Assembly (NCBI GenBank): GCA_028282595.1
Contig: JANQHQ010000032.1
Span: forward strand, 1 to 20,964
DNA from: Chlorobium sp.
GTDB taxonomy: Bacteria; Bacteroidota; Chlorobiia; Chlorobiales; Chlorobiaceae
DNA: 20,964 nucleotides
Reading direction: 5' to 3'
Positions 14,184-20,964 of the stretch are shown here, one piece after another. The notes below the pieces were generated by a model that searched no databases, was not told the DNA's origin, and saw nothing but the letters and a program-made list of their open reading frames with translations. Made by a program: the position numbers and the translations under genes. Positions within the stretch are counted from its first letter, which is position 1; the number at the start of each line of letters is the position of its first letter.

Positions 14184-15191
14184 ATGAAAATACTGGTCAC
14201 AGGAGCCGCCGGTTTCATCGGCAGCCATGTCTCTCGCGCCTTGCTCGAACGTGGCGACGAGGTTGTCGGTACGGACAACCTCAACAGCTACTACGATGTT
14301 TCCCTCAAGGAGGCGCGGCTCGATCTGCTGCGCGTCTATCCGAATTTCAGGTTTCTCCGGATCGATCTCGCAGACAGGGAGGGCATGGAGGAACTGTTCG
14401 CAATCGAACGGTGCAACAGGGTCGTCAACCTTGCCGCGCAGGCGGGTGTCCGCTACTCGCTCGAGAACCCGCATGCTTACGTGGACAGCAATATCGTGGG
14501 TTTCATGAACGTGCTCGAGGGGTGTCGGCGACACCGGGTGGAGCATCTTGTGTACGCTTCATCGAGTTCGGTCTACGGCGCGAACGAAACCATGCCGTTT
14601 TCCGTGCACGACAACGTCGATCACCCCCTGTCGCTCTACGCGGCGAGCAAGAAGGCGAACGAGCTGATGGCTCACACCTACAGTTACCTTTACAGCCTGC
14701 CCACGACCGGGCTCCGTTTCTTCACGGTATACGGTCCCTGGGGCAGACCGGACATGTCGCCGATTCTCTTCGCCAAAGCGATCGTCGAAGGACGGCCGAT
14801 CAAGGTGTTCAACTACGGCAAGCACCGGAGGGACTTCACCTACATCGACGATATCACGACGGGAGTGCTCCGCACGCTCGATCGTGTCGCCTCGCCCAAC
14901 CCCGACTGGTCGGGGATGTCGCCCGATCCGGGGTCCAGCAGGGCGCCCTGGCGCGTCTACAACATCGGCAACAGCGAGCCGGTCAATCTGCTCGACTACA
15001 TCACGGCCCTCGAAAACGCCCTCGGCAGGACAGCCGAAAAGGAGTTTCTGCCGCTGCAGCCGGGCGACGTGCCGGACACCTACGCCGATGTCGATCAGCT
15101 CATGCACGACGTGAACTACCGTCCTGAAACTCCTCTCGAGGAGGGGATAGGGAAGTTCGTCGAGTGGTTCAGGGAGTACTACAGCCGGTAG
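14184..15191 (+). CDS. NAD-dependent sugar epimerase, UDP-glucuronate 4-epimerase type
   Basis: 335 aa, extended short-chain dehydrogenase. The NAD-binding GAAGFIG is at 7-13; the YxxxK pair is Tyr152/Lys156 (SLYAASKKANEL), with SSSSVYG at 126-132. The strings NLAAQAGVRYSLENPHAYVDSN (82-103), GLRFFTVYGPWGRPDM and RRDFTYIDDI are those of UDP-glucuronate 4-epimerases (CapI/LpsL/WbnF type), making UDP-galacturonate for surface polysaccharide. The start at 14184 (MKILVTGAAG) is chosen because the Rossmann strand should be N-terminal; an upstream ATG at 14094 would add 30 non-homologous residues. The 3' end overlaps the convergent AlbA_2 gene by 13 bp. No other polysaccharide genes are near, so the pathway is not shown by context. 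Confidence 0.88.
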   Translation: MKILVTGAAGFIGSHVSRALLERGDEVVGTDNLNSYYDVSLKEARLDLLRVYPNFRFLRIDLADREGMEELFAIERCNRVVNLAAQAGVRYSLENPHAYVDSNIVGFMNVLEGCRRHRVEHLVYASSSSVYGANETMPFSVHDNVDHPLSLYAASKKANELMAHTYSYLYSLPTTGLRFFTVYGPWGRPDMSPILFAKAIVEGRPIKVFNYGKHRRDFTYIDDITTGVLRTLDRVASPNPDWSGMSPDPGSSRAPWRVYNIGNSEPVNLLDYITALENALGRTAEKEFLPLQPGDVPDTYADVDQLMHDVNYRPETPLEEGIGKFVEWFREYYSR

Positions 15192-15850
15192 CGACTTTGC
15201 CGGCCTTCGGTGGAGAGCAGGACGGTTCCCGAGCGCACGAGGGCTACAAGAGTTTCCATCGCTTTCTGCAGGGGGATTCCGGCAAGCGAGCTGAACTCCC
15301 GTGCGGTGATGGACCTGTGCGTTTCCAGATATTCCAGAAGCATTTTTTCTTCCGGGCCGAACGAAAGACGTATCGGCGTTCCCGACGATTCCATGAGGCA
15401 GACCCTGTCGGCCGTGGCGAGCCTGTTGTGGCTCTCCTCCCGCGTGTAGACTTTTTTTACCCGGACCTCCCCCCGGCCGTCCGGCTCCCGTTCGTTCGCA
15501 ACGTGGTAGTGCGGTTTGAGGCTGCTTTCGGGAACGTGCACCATGAGCAGGAGTCTTTTTTTGTACTCGACGGCTTCGGTCTCGATCGGCACTCGGGGCT
15601 CCACGTGCAACCGGATCGCTTCGTAGATGACCTCGAGCATCTCCTTTTCACTGTGGATGCCCGTGATTCTGCGGTCGTCGTCCACGCCTATGAGGATGGT
15701 GCCGCCTTCGGTGTTGGCGAAAGCAACGATCGACTTGGCGATTTTTTCGGGAGAGTGCACCAGTCGTTTGAACTCCGTGTGCCGGGTTTCTCCCCGCCCG
15801 ATGAGGTCGAGCAGGGGGACGTTCTCAAGCCGGGACCAGGTAAGTGACAT
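15179..15850 (-). CDS. AlbA_2 (Schlafen-like) domain putative transcriptional regulator
   Basis: 223 aa. The N-terminal AlbA_2 domain (about 10-135) has the typical GRGETRHTEFKR, KSIVAFANTEGGTILIGVDDDRRITGI and HYHVANEREPDGRGEVRVKK. A C-terminal winged-helix segment follows (about 165-223: PEEKMLLEYLETHRSITAREFSSLAGIPLQKAMETLVALVRSG). This arrangement is common in putative DNA-binding regulators; the target is unknown. It follows lysS on the same strand after 67 bp that hold a strong hairpin, and its 3' end overlaps the convergent epimerase gene. Confidence 0.8.
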   Translation of the reverse strand: MSLTWSRLENVPLLDLIGRGETRHTEFKRLVHSPEKIAKSIVAFANTEGGTILIGVDDDRRITGIHSEKEMLEVIYEAIRLHVEPRVPIETEAVEYKKRLLLMVHVPESSLKPHYHVANEREPDGRGEVRVKKVYTREESHNRLATADRVCLMESSGTPIRLSFGPEEKMLLEYLETHRSITAREFSSLAGIPLQKAMETLVALVRSGTVLLSTEGRQSRYRL

Positions 15851-15881
15851 GACTCGTGGTTCTGCGGGTTGAGGGATCGGT

Positions 15882-15914
15882 TCCCGGCGGCGCGACCCCG
15901 CCGCGCCGCCGGGA
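15882..15914 (-). terminator. GC-rich hairpin after lysS
   Basis: A perfect 13-bp stem (15882-15894 with 15902-15914) and 7-nt loop begins 3 nt past the lysS stop on the minus strand. No T tract follows, so it may stabilise or partially terminate the lysS message rather than act as a classical intrinsic terminator. Confidence 0.6.
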
Positions 15915-15917
15915 TTG

Positions 15918-17468
15918 CTATTCGGGTTTCATGTGCGGGAAAAAAATGACGTCGCGTATGGAATCCTCGCCGGTCAGCAGCATGACGAGCCGGTCGACAC
16001 CGATGCCGAGGCCGGCGCACGGAGGCATGCCGTACTCCAGGGCGCGCAGAAAATCCTCGTCGACGATCATGGCCTCGTCATCGCCCCTGAGGCGCAGCTT
16101 CGCCTGGGCTTCGAGCCGCTCTCGCTGGATGACCGGATCGTTCAGTTCGGAGAAGGAGTTGCAGAGCTCCTTTCCTCCGACGATAAGCTCGAAGCGTTCG
16201 ACAAGCCCTTCCTCGGAACGGTGCTCCTTGGCCAGCGGAGACATTTCGGTCGGGTAGTCCGTGATGAAGGTCGGCTGAATGAGCTTCGGTTCGACGAATT
16301 CGCCGAAAATCTCGTCGATGATCTTTCCGCTGCCGATCGTCGGGTCCAGCGAAAGGCCGAGATCCTTGGCGATGTTGCGCAGTCCGGTTTCCGTCCGGGC
16401 GCGAATGTCCACACCGCAGTACTCCTGAATGGATGCCGCGATGGTCAGTCTTCTGAACGGGGGTTTGAGGGATATTTCGTTGCCGAGAAACGTCGTCGTA
16501 TCGGTGCCGTTGACCGCGACACACGTTTCATGCAGCAGCTCCTCGACAAGCCCCATCATCCAGTTGTAGTCCTTGTAGGCGACGTAAAGCTCGACCTGCG
16601 TGAATTCCGGGTTGTGGAAGCGGTCGATCCCTTCGTTGCGGAAGTCCTTCGCGAATTCGAAGACGCCGTCGAACCCGCCGACGATCAGCCGTTTGAGGTA
16701 GAGCTCGTTGGCGATTCTCAGATAGAGCTCCATGTCGAGCGCGTTGTGGTGCGTGGTGAACGGGCGCGCCGCGGCACCCCCGTAGACCGGCTGGAGTACG
16801 GGGGTTTCCACTTCGAGATAACCTCTTCGGGTCAAGAACTCTCTCATGCGGGAGACGATCGCGGAGCGCTTGATGAACGTCCGTTTCACCTCCGGATTGA
16901 CGATCAGATCCACGTAGCGCTGACGGTAGCGCAACTCCTTGTCGCGGAATGCGTCGTAGGTGACCCTGGCGCCGTCGACTTCCTTTTCCTTGGCGACCGG
17001 CATGGGGCGGAGGGATTTGCTCAGGAGGGCGAACTCCTCGGCGTGGACCGATATCTCACCGGTTTTCGTGCGGAAAACGAATCCTTTCACACCGACGATG
17101 TCGCCGATGTCGAGAAGCTTGAAGGTCCTGTAGGCGTCGTCGCCGACATCGTTTTTTCTGATGTAGATCTGTATGCGGCCTTCCGAGTCCTGCAGGTGAA
17201 AAAACGAGGCTTTGCCCATCTTTCTCACCGTCATGATGCGTCCGGCGACCGATACCTGCCGGCGTTCGTCTTCCCGGAATCCTTCAACGATCTCCGCCGA
17301 ACGGGCGGTGACGTCGAAACTGTAAGGGTATGGATCGATCCCTTCGGCCGCGAGCTGGGCGCGCTCTTCCCTTCGCCGCAGTATCTGGTCGTTCAGGGCA
17401 CCGGTTTCAGTCCCGCTCTCGTCCGTCGTCCTGCCTTCCCGGGGGTTGTTTTCCTGTACTTCCGTCAT
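15918..17468 (-). CDS. lysS: Lysyl-tRNA synthetase, class II
   Basis: 516 aa, charges tRNA-Lys. An N-terminal OB-fold anticodon-binding domain (about 60-155: VAGRIMTVRKMGKASFFHLQD) precedes the class II catalytic core. Motif 1 region is around RGYLEVETPVL (215-225). Motif 2 is FRNEGIDRFHNPEFTQ (276-291). Motif 3 is GLGIGVDRLVMLLTG (486-500). EYGMPPCAGLG just before motif 3 is lysine-specific. Length is normal for bacterial LysS. The first 25 residues are a polar extension. It starts 42 bp after the phytoene synthase gene, so the two may be co-transcribed. Confidence 0.97.
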   Translation of the reverse strand: MTEVQENNPREGRTTDESGTETGALNDQILRRREERAQLAAEGIDPYPYSFDVTARSAEIVEGFREDERRQVSVAGRIMTVRKMGKASFFHLQDSEGRIQIYIRKNDVGDDAYRTFKLLDIGDIVGVKGFVFRTKTGEISVHAEEFALLSKSLRPMPVAKEKEVDGARVTYDAFRDKELRYRQRYVDLIVNPEVKRTFIKRSAIVSRMREFLTRRGYLEVETPVLQPVYGGAAARPFTTHHNALDMELYLRIANELYLKRLIVGGFDGVFEFAKDFRNEGIDRFHNPEFTQVELYVAYKDYNWMMGLVEELLHETCVAVNGTDTTTFLGNEISLKPPFRRLTIAASIQEYCGVDIRARTETGLRNIAKDLGLSLDPTIGSGKIIDEIFGEFVEPKLIQPTFITDYPTEMSPLAKEHRSEEGLVERFELIVGGKELCNSFSELNDPVIQRERLEAQAKLRLRGDDEAMIVDEDFLRALEYGMPPCAGLGIGVDRLVMLLTGEDSIRDVIFFPHMKPE

Positions 17469-17510
17469 GTTTTTGCGTGTGGTGGATAGTGTTATGTGCT
17501 GTCGTTCCCG

Positions 17511-18443
17511 TCAGGGAGAGAATTGCGTCCGGTACCATATAGAGGGAATGGTACGGATTTTCTGGTAAAAGGAGCGGTACGCGCGCCTGGAGAAGACGTC
17601 GTAGCGGTTCTCCTCGATGCTTTTGAGAATGTTGCGGTAGTTGCGGCTGCTGACCTCCACGGCGAACCGGCTGCGCTTTTCAAGCATGGGAATCCCTTTT
17701 TCCGAAGAGTCGTAATATCGCCGCGCCCGCTCGATCTGAAACCCGATCAGGCTGACGAAATTGTCGTTCATCTCTTTCCGCATGAACTGCTCCCTGGAGT
17801 ACCCGAAACGGTCGAGGTCCTCGAGAGGAAGATAGATCCTGCCCCGGTCCACATCCTCGCCGATGTCCCGGAGAATGTTGGTGAGCTGCATCGCTATGCC
17901 GAGCTCGATGGCGTGGTCGAGCGCCTTGGGGTCGCTGTAGCCGAATATCTCGGAACACATCAGACCGACGACCGATGCGACCTTGTAGCAATAGACATAG
18001 AGCTCGTCGAAGGTCTCGAACGGTTTGAAGGTGATGTCCATGGCGACGCCGTCCATGAGATCGAGTGGCAGCTCTATGGGAATGTGGCAGGTTTTCAGGG
18101 TGTCCTGCCATGCCATCATGATGGGGTCGTTGTGGTGGTTGCCTTCGTAGCAGTCGTGAAGACGGCTTTTCCATTCCTCCATCATGCCGCCGATTTCGTC
18201 GTGCGCAAGCATGCCGTTGGTGAGCTTGTCCTCGGCATGATCGACCAGGTCGTCCACCGTTCTCAGAAGGGCGTACATCGCGTAGATCGGTCGGCGTTGC
18301 GGTTTCGGCAGGAACCTGGCCGCCAGGTAGAAGGTCTTGGCGTGATGCTTCGCGATCTGCCGGCAGTAGCGGTAGGCGTTCTCGAGCGTCAGATCCGCAC
18401 TCTCACCGTGAACGGCGGTTTGTCCGTTATAGCGGTAGTTCAT
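17511..18443 (-). CDS. crtB: Phytoene synthase
   Basis: 310 aa, joins two geranylgeranyl diphosphates head-to-head to give phytoene, the first committed step to carotenoids (chlorobactene or isorenieratene in green sulfur bacteria). The two Mg/diphosphate-binding Asp motifs are clear: DDLVD (64-68) and LRDIGEDVDRGRIYLP (191-206, Asp193/Asp197). KTFYLAARFLP (36-46) and RRPIYAMYALLRTVDD are also typical. A squalene-synthase-like HpnC/HpnD is the main alternative, but the pattern fits CrtB better. It is upstream of lysS and separated from divergent hflX by 321 bp. Confidence 0.9.
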   Translation of the reverse strand: MNYRYNGQTAVHGESADLTLENAYRYCRQIAKHHAKTFYLAARFLPKPQRRPIYAMYALLRTVDDLVDHAEDKLTNGMLAHDEIGGMMEEWKSRLHDCYEGNHHNDPIMMAWQDTLKTCHIPIELPLDLMDGVAMDITFKPFETFDELYVYCYKVASVVGLMCSEIFGYSDPKALDHAIELGIAMQLTNILRDIGEDVDRGRIYLPLEDLDRFGYSREQFMRKEMNDNFVSLIGFQIERARRYYDSSEKGIPMLEKRSRFAVEVSSRNYRNILKSIEENRYDVFSRRAYRSFYQKIRTIPSIWYRTQFSP

Positions 18444-18764
18444 GAACCCTGTCAGCTTTCGAGTGGCCCGTACAATCGCGTTTCGGGACGATCGGGATTG
18501 CCCGCGAACCGTACCGCCCGTGAATGGTCGTCCGGTTGTTTTCCCGGAACGAGGCGTTAGGGAAACGACCGTGAGAAGATGGTGAACAGTACCGGTTTTC
18601 TTCGGTTACGGTGCAGGCAAAGAAAAAAAATAGGTAACTTTTAACGGTATGACTAAGTTATATGGAGTGTTGGCAAGATAAAACAATGCTTGTAATATAG
18701 CAATACGAAAGATGGGCGGCCGACCGGCCTTCTCGGATTACATTTTTTACTTTCTTATCGCATA
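18444..18764. promoter_or_regulatory. Divergent crtB-hflX promoter region
   Basis: 321 bp without a gene. The half near crtB is GC-rich and would be a long 5' leader. The centre (about 18620-18710) is strongly AT-rich and carries overlapping divergent promoter candidates. A minus-strand candidate for crtB is TTGTTT/TATAAC with an 18-bp spacer (18657-18686), overlapping the -35 of the hflX promoter, so the two would compete. The strand of each site is inferred from consensus only. Confidence 0.45.
18670..18698 (+). promoter_or_regulatory. Sigma-70-type promoter for hflX
   Basis: -35 TTGGCA (18670-18675) and -10 TAATAT (18693-18698) are separated by exactly 17 bp. The expected start near 18705 gives a leader of about 60 nt. 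It is the best promoter match I found in the window. Confidence 0.6.
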
Positions 18765-20066
18765 TTGGACACACCCGTTTCATCGCCCGATACAAGGGAA
18801 AGAGCGCTGCTCGTCGGCGTCAGTTCCTCTCCGGAATTGTCCAGATCCACGGTTGAAGAGTACCTGAACGAACTCGAGTTCCTGGCTGACACCGCCGGGG
18901 CCGATGTCGCTTCGCGTATCGTGCAGGAAAAGAAGCAGAAGGACCCTGCATGGTTTCTCGGCCGGGGCAAGGTCGAGGAGATGGAGCATGTCGTCAAGGG
19001 CGGCCTGATCGACATCGTGATTTTCGACGACGAGCTCACCCCGGTGCAGGCCAGGAATCTCGAACGTGTTTTCGAATGCAAGGTGCTGGACCGCACCGAG
19101 CTGATTCTCCAGATATTCGCCACCAGGGCGAAATCGGCGCAAGCCAGGATGCAGGTCGAGCTTGCGCAGCTCGAATACCTTCTTCCCCGCCTGACGCGCA
19201 TGTGGACCCACCTTTCCAAGCAGAAGGGGGGCATCGGGACGAAGGGGCCCGGTGAAAAGCAGATCGAAACCGACCGGAGGCTGGTGCGCAGCAGGATCGC
19301 CTCGCTGAAAAAAAAGCTCGGGGAGGTCTCCCTTCAGCACAGGACGCAGACCAGGGATCGCAGCCGGGTCCCCCGCGTCGCTCTTGTCGGATACACCAAC
19401 GCCGGCAAATCAACCCTCATGAACGCACTCTGTCCGAAAGCCGGGGCGTATGCGGAAAACCGTCTTTTCGCGACTCTCGATACGAAAACCCGTCGCCTCG
19501 AGCTGAAGATCAACAAGGTTGTCCTGGTCTCGGATACCGTCGGTTTTATCCGCAAGCTTCCGCACCGGCTCGTGGAGAGTTTCCGTTCGACGCTCGACGA
19601 GGTTCTGCAGGCCGACTTTCTGCTGCACGTGGTAGACGCCAGCCATCCCGGATACGAAGAACAGATGGAAGTGGTGCGCCGGACCCTGAAGGAGATAGGC
19701 GTCGAGCACGAACATATCATCGAGGTGTTCAACAAGGTCGACGCCGTCGGCGACCGGGATGCGCTCAGGGCTCTGCGGCGGAAGCATCCGGACGCGATTT
19801 TCATCTCGGCCTCGCGGGGAATCAACATCAACGCTCTGAAGGAGGCCGTCGGCGATCATGTCGCCCGCGATTACCGCCTGAGAACCCTGAGGACGCATGT
19901 ATCGAACTACAAGCTGATCGGTTACCTCTACAAGCATGCCGAGGTACTGGAAAAACTGCACGACGGGGAGGATGTCGTGCTTCGCTACCGGGCTCATCTG
20001 AAAAATCTCCGTCATATCGAAGCGAAAGTCGAGGCGAGCGAAAAAGGGCGCAGCCATGTCGCTTGA
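18765..20066 (+). CDS. hflX: GTPase HflX
   Basis: 433 aa ribosome-associated GTPase that splits stalled or idle 70S ribosomes (established for HflX). The N-terminal HflX nucleotide-binding domain (about 12-190) has WFLGRGKVEEM (63-73) and the GIGTKGPGEKQIETDRR string (157-172). The G domain has G1 GYTNAGKS (209-216), G3 DTVG (257-260) and G4 NKVD (323-326), with SAS near 350 as G5. The start must be TTG 18765: the frame is open only back to a stop at 18693 and has no ATG or GTG before the conserved region. There is no clear Shine-Dalgarno. The stop overlaps ybeY by 11 nt, so the two are translationally coupled. Confidence 0.95.
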   Translation: MDTPVSSPDTRERALLVGVSSSPELSRSTVEEYLNELEFLADTAGADVASRIVQEKKQKDPAWFLGRGKVEEMEHVVKGGLIDIVIFDDELTPVQARNLERVFECKVLDRTELILQIFATRAKSAQARMQVELAQLEYLLPRLTRMWTHLSKQKGGIGTKGPGEKQIETDRRLVRSRIASLKKKLGEVSLQHRTQTRDRSRVPRVALVGYTNAGKSTLMNALCPKAGAYAENRLFATLDTKTRRLELKINKVVLVSDTVGFIRKLPHRLVESFRSTLDEVLQADFLLHVVDASHPGYEEQMEVVRRTLKEIGVEHEHIIEVFNKVDAVGDRDALRALRRKHPDAIFISASRGININALKEAVGDHVARDYRLRTLRTHVSNYKLIGYLYKHAEVLEKLHDGEDVVLRYRAHLKNLRHIEAKVEASEKGRSHVA

Positions 20067-20466
20067 GCTCTACAATACGACCCGCAGGGAGATTCCTTCC
20101 GGGGCCATAGAACGGGCTATCGGGGAGGTGGTTTCGGGAGAGGGATACAGCATCCTCTCCATTGTCGCCGTCTATTGCGGAGACCGGCTGATCCACCGCA
20201 TCAACCGGGAGTTTCTCGATCACGATCGCCCGACGGACACCGTCAGCTTCCGCTACAACCGCGGCAGGGAGATCGAAGGAGAGTTTTATATTTCTCTCGA
20301 TACGATAGAGGCCAACGCGCGCCGCTTCGGAACGGATTTTTCGAGCGAGCTGCTGCGGGTGACGATACATGCCGCCCTGCATCTGACGGGCTGCAGGGAC
20401 GGGACGGAGGAGGAACGGAAGCTGATGAGAGACAAAGAGGACGGCTATCTTGCTCAACTGTTGTAA
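20056..20466 (+). CDS. ybeY: Endoribonuclease YbeY (rRNA maturation factor)
   Basis: 136 aa metal-dependent RNase for 16S rRNA 3' maturation and ribosome quality control. The UPF0054 core is visible: INREFLDHDRPTDTVSFRYN (about 50-69), GEFYISLDTI, and the metal site HAALHLTGCRDGTEEE. The usual motif is HGxLHLxGYDH; here the third ligand His is replaced by Asp (GCRD), a variant I associate with Bacteroidota/Chlorobiota. Length is slightly short of the proteobacterial enzyme. Its ATG lies inside the end of hflX, giving an hflX-ybeY ribosome-recycling and quality-control pair. Confidence 0.93.
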   Translation: MSLELYNTTRREIPSGAIERAIGEVVSGEGYSILSIVAVYCGDRLIHRINREFLDHDRPTDTVSFRYNRGREIEGEFYISLDTIEANARRFGTDFSSELLRVTIHAALHLTGCRDGTEEERKLMRDKEDGYLAQLL

Positions 20467-20478
20467 GCGAATCTTGTC

Positions 20479-20760
20479 ATGGGATCAAAATTCAGTCATC
20501 TCCCCGAACGTGAAGGCGTAACCGTGATTTTCGAACAGGAGACGACCGTCGGCGGTCTCGACGCGTTCCATCAGAAATGGTACGACGGCGGCGCCGCCGG
20601 CGACAGTTTGCTTTTCGCCGAGAGCGATGTCGCGCAAATAAGCGACGCCGAACTGGAAGCGGTCGTGCGGAGCTCTTCCATGACAACGGCCGACGCCCTG
20701 GTGTCGCTGGAGAGAAACGGGGGGTTCCTCCGCGCGGATTTCAATGTCAGGAAAGTCTGA
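20479..20760 (+). CDS. Hypothetical protein (93 aa)
   Basis: Not recognised. 93 aa, acidic to neutral, no signal peptide, no membrane segment, no cysteine. It begins MGSKFSHLPEREGVTVIFEQE and has an Ala/Ser/Glu-rich middle (AESDVAQISDAELEAVVRSSS) likely to be helical. The gene starts 12 bp after ybeY on the same strand, so it is probably the third gene of hflX-ybeY. The competing frames over the same bases (64 and 75 codons) are arginine-rich and look like shadows. No function can be assigned. Confidence 0.6.
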   Translation: MGSKFSHLPEREGVTVIFEQETTVGGLDAFHQKWYDGGAAGDSLLFAESDVAQISDAELEAVVRSSSMTTADALVSLERNGGFLRADFNVRKV

Positions 20761-20812
20761 GACCCTCTCCGGTGGGTTATGCGAGAACAGCTTCCCCTGA
20801 GTGACGAGATAT

Positions 20813-20925
20813 AGTGACGACGCCCGCTCTCGCGGGCTTAGTGACGTCGCCCTCGCTTCGCCGGGCTTGGTGACGGCGCCTGACGGTGTCAGGCTTAGTG
20901 ATGTCGCTCGGGCTTCGCCGAGCTT
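20813..20925. repeat. Tandem array of 27-29-nt hairpin units
   Basis: Four head-to-tail units (20813-20839, 20840-20868, 20869-20896, 20897-20925). Each starts (A/G)GTGA(C/T)G-CG, has a central inverted repeat and ends CTT; a partial fifth starts at 20926 and an imperfect one precedes at about 20800. The stems differ: GCCCGC/GCGGGC, GCCC/GGGC with an inner GC/GC pair, GCCTGAC/GTCAGGC and GCTCGG/CCGAGC. The flanks are conserved while the stems change on both sides together, which suggests RNA or cruciform structure matters. It lies just after the hypothetical gene and may run past the window end. Confidence 0.7.
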
Positions 20926-20964
20926 AGTGACAGGATGCAGAGTATTTACCAGTCACTATTCCTC

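Noticed and set aside
15915..17489. 524-codon plus-strand open frame
   Set aside because: Exact antisense of lysS.
20813..20925. CRISPR array
   Set aside because: Units are contiguous 27-29 nt with internal hairpins; there are no unique spacers and no cas genes.

Overview
The window looks like a piece of a green sulfur bacterium (Chlorobiota) chromosome. The evidence is moderately GC-rich coding sequence, a phytoene synthase next to lysS, and several proteins with the variant residues I associate with the Bacteroidota/Chlorobiota lineage (a Tgt without zinc cysteines, a YbeY with Asp in place of the third His). This is inference from protein character; I could not run a database search and do not assign a genus.

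The left third is the most notable part. At 5605-6006 a 402-bp regulatory region separates two divergent genes. To the right (+) is a CqsA-type PLP-dependent alpha-hydroxyketone autoinducer synthase. To the left (-) is a CqsS-type membrane hybrid histidine kinase with two complete receiver domains. Together they form an apparently complete signal synthase and receptor pair of the Vibrio CAI-1 / Legionella LAI-1 kind, in what appears to be an anoxygenic phototroph. The kinase gene is followed at very short spacing by a class I glutamine amidotransferase, a class II CPD photolyase and a CPA2-type cation/proton antiporter, so all four may share one transcript. The intergenic region holds three tandem 12-bp units, two 14-bp inverted repeats and a possible promoter.

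The middle (7300-9200) contains the cqsA terminator, a two-gene unit (a DUF2249/CMD-like protein and a DUF1858 protein) and a tRNA-Ser(CGA). Next to the tRNA lies a decayed tandem copy of its 3' end and terminator, whose T-loop sequence is split by a run of small hairpins. An nfeD-SPFH membrane-protease/scaffold pair follows. It converges, through a bidirectional terminator, on an exported L,D-transpeptidase.

The right half is mostly housekeeping. It has tgt-rimO (tRNA and ribosomal protein modification), a UDP-glucuronate-type sugar epimerase, an AlbA_2-domain regulator, lysS and crtB (first step of carotenoid synthesis) on the minus strand, then hflX-ybeY and a small unknown gene on the plus strand. 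The window ends inside a tandem array of 27-29-nt units, each able to form a hairpin with its own stem sequence.
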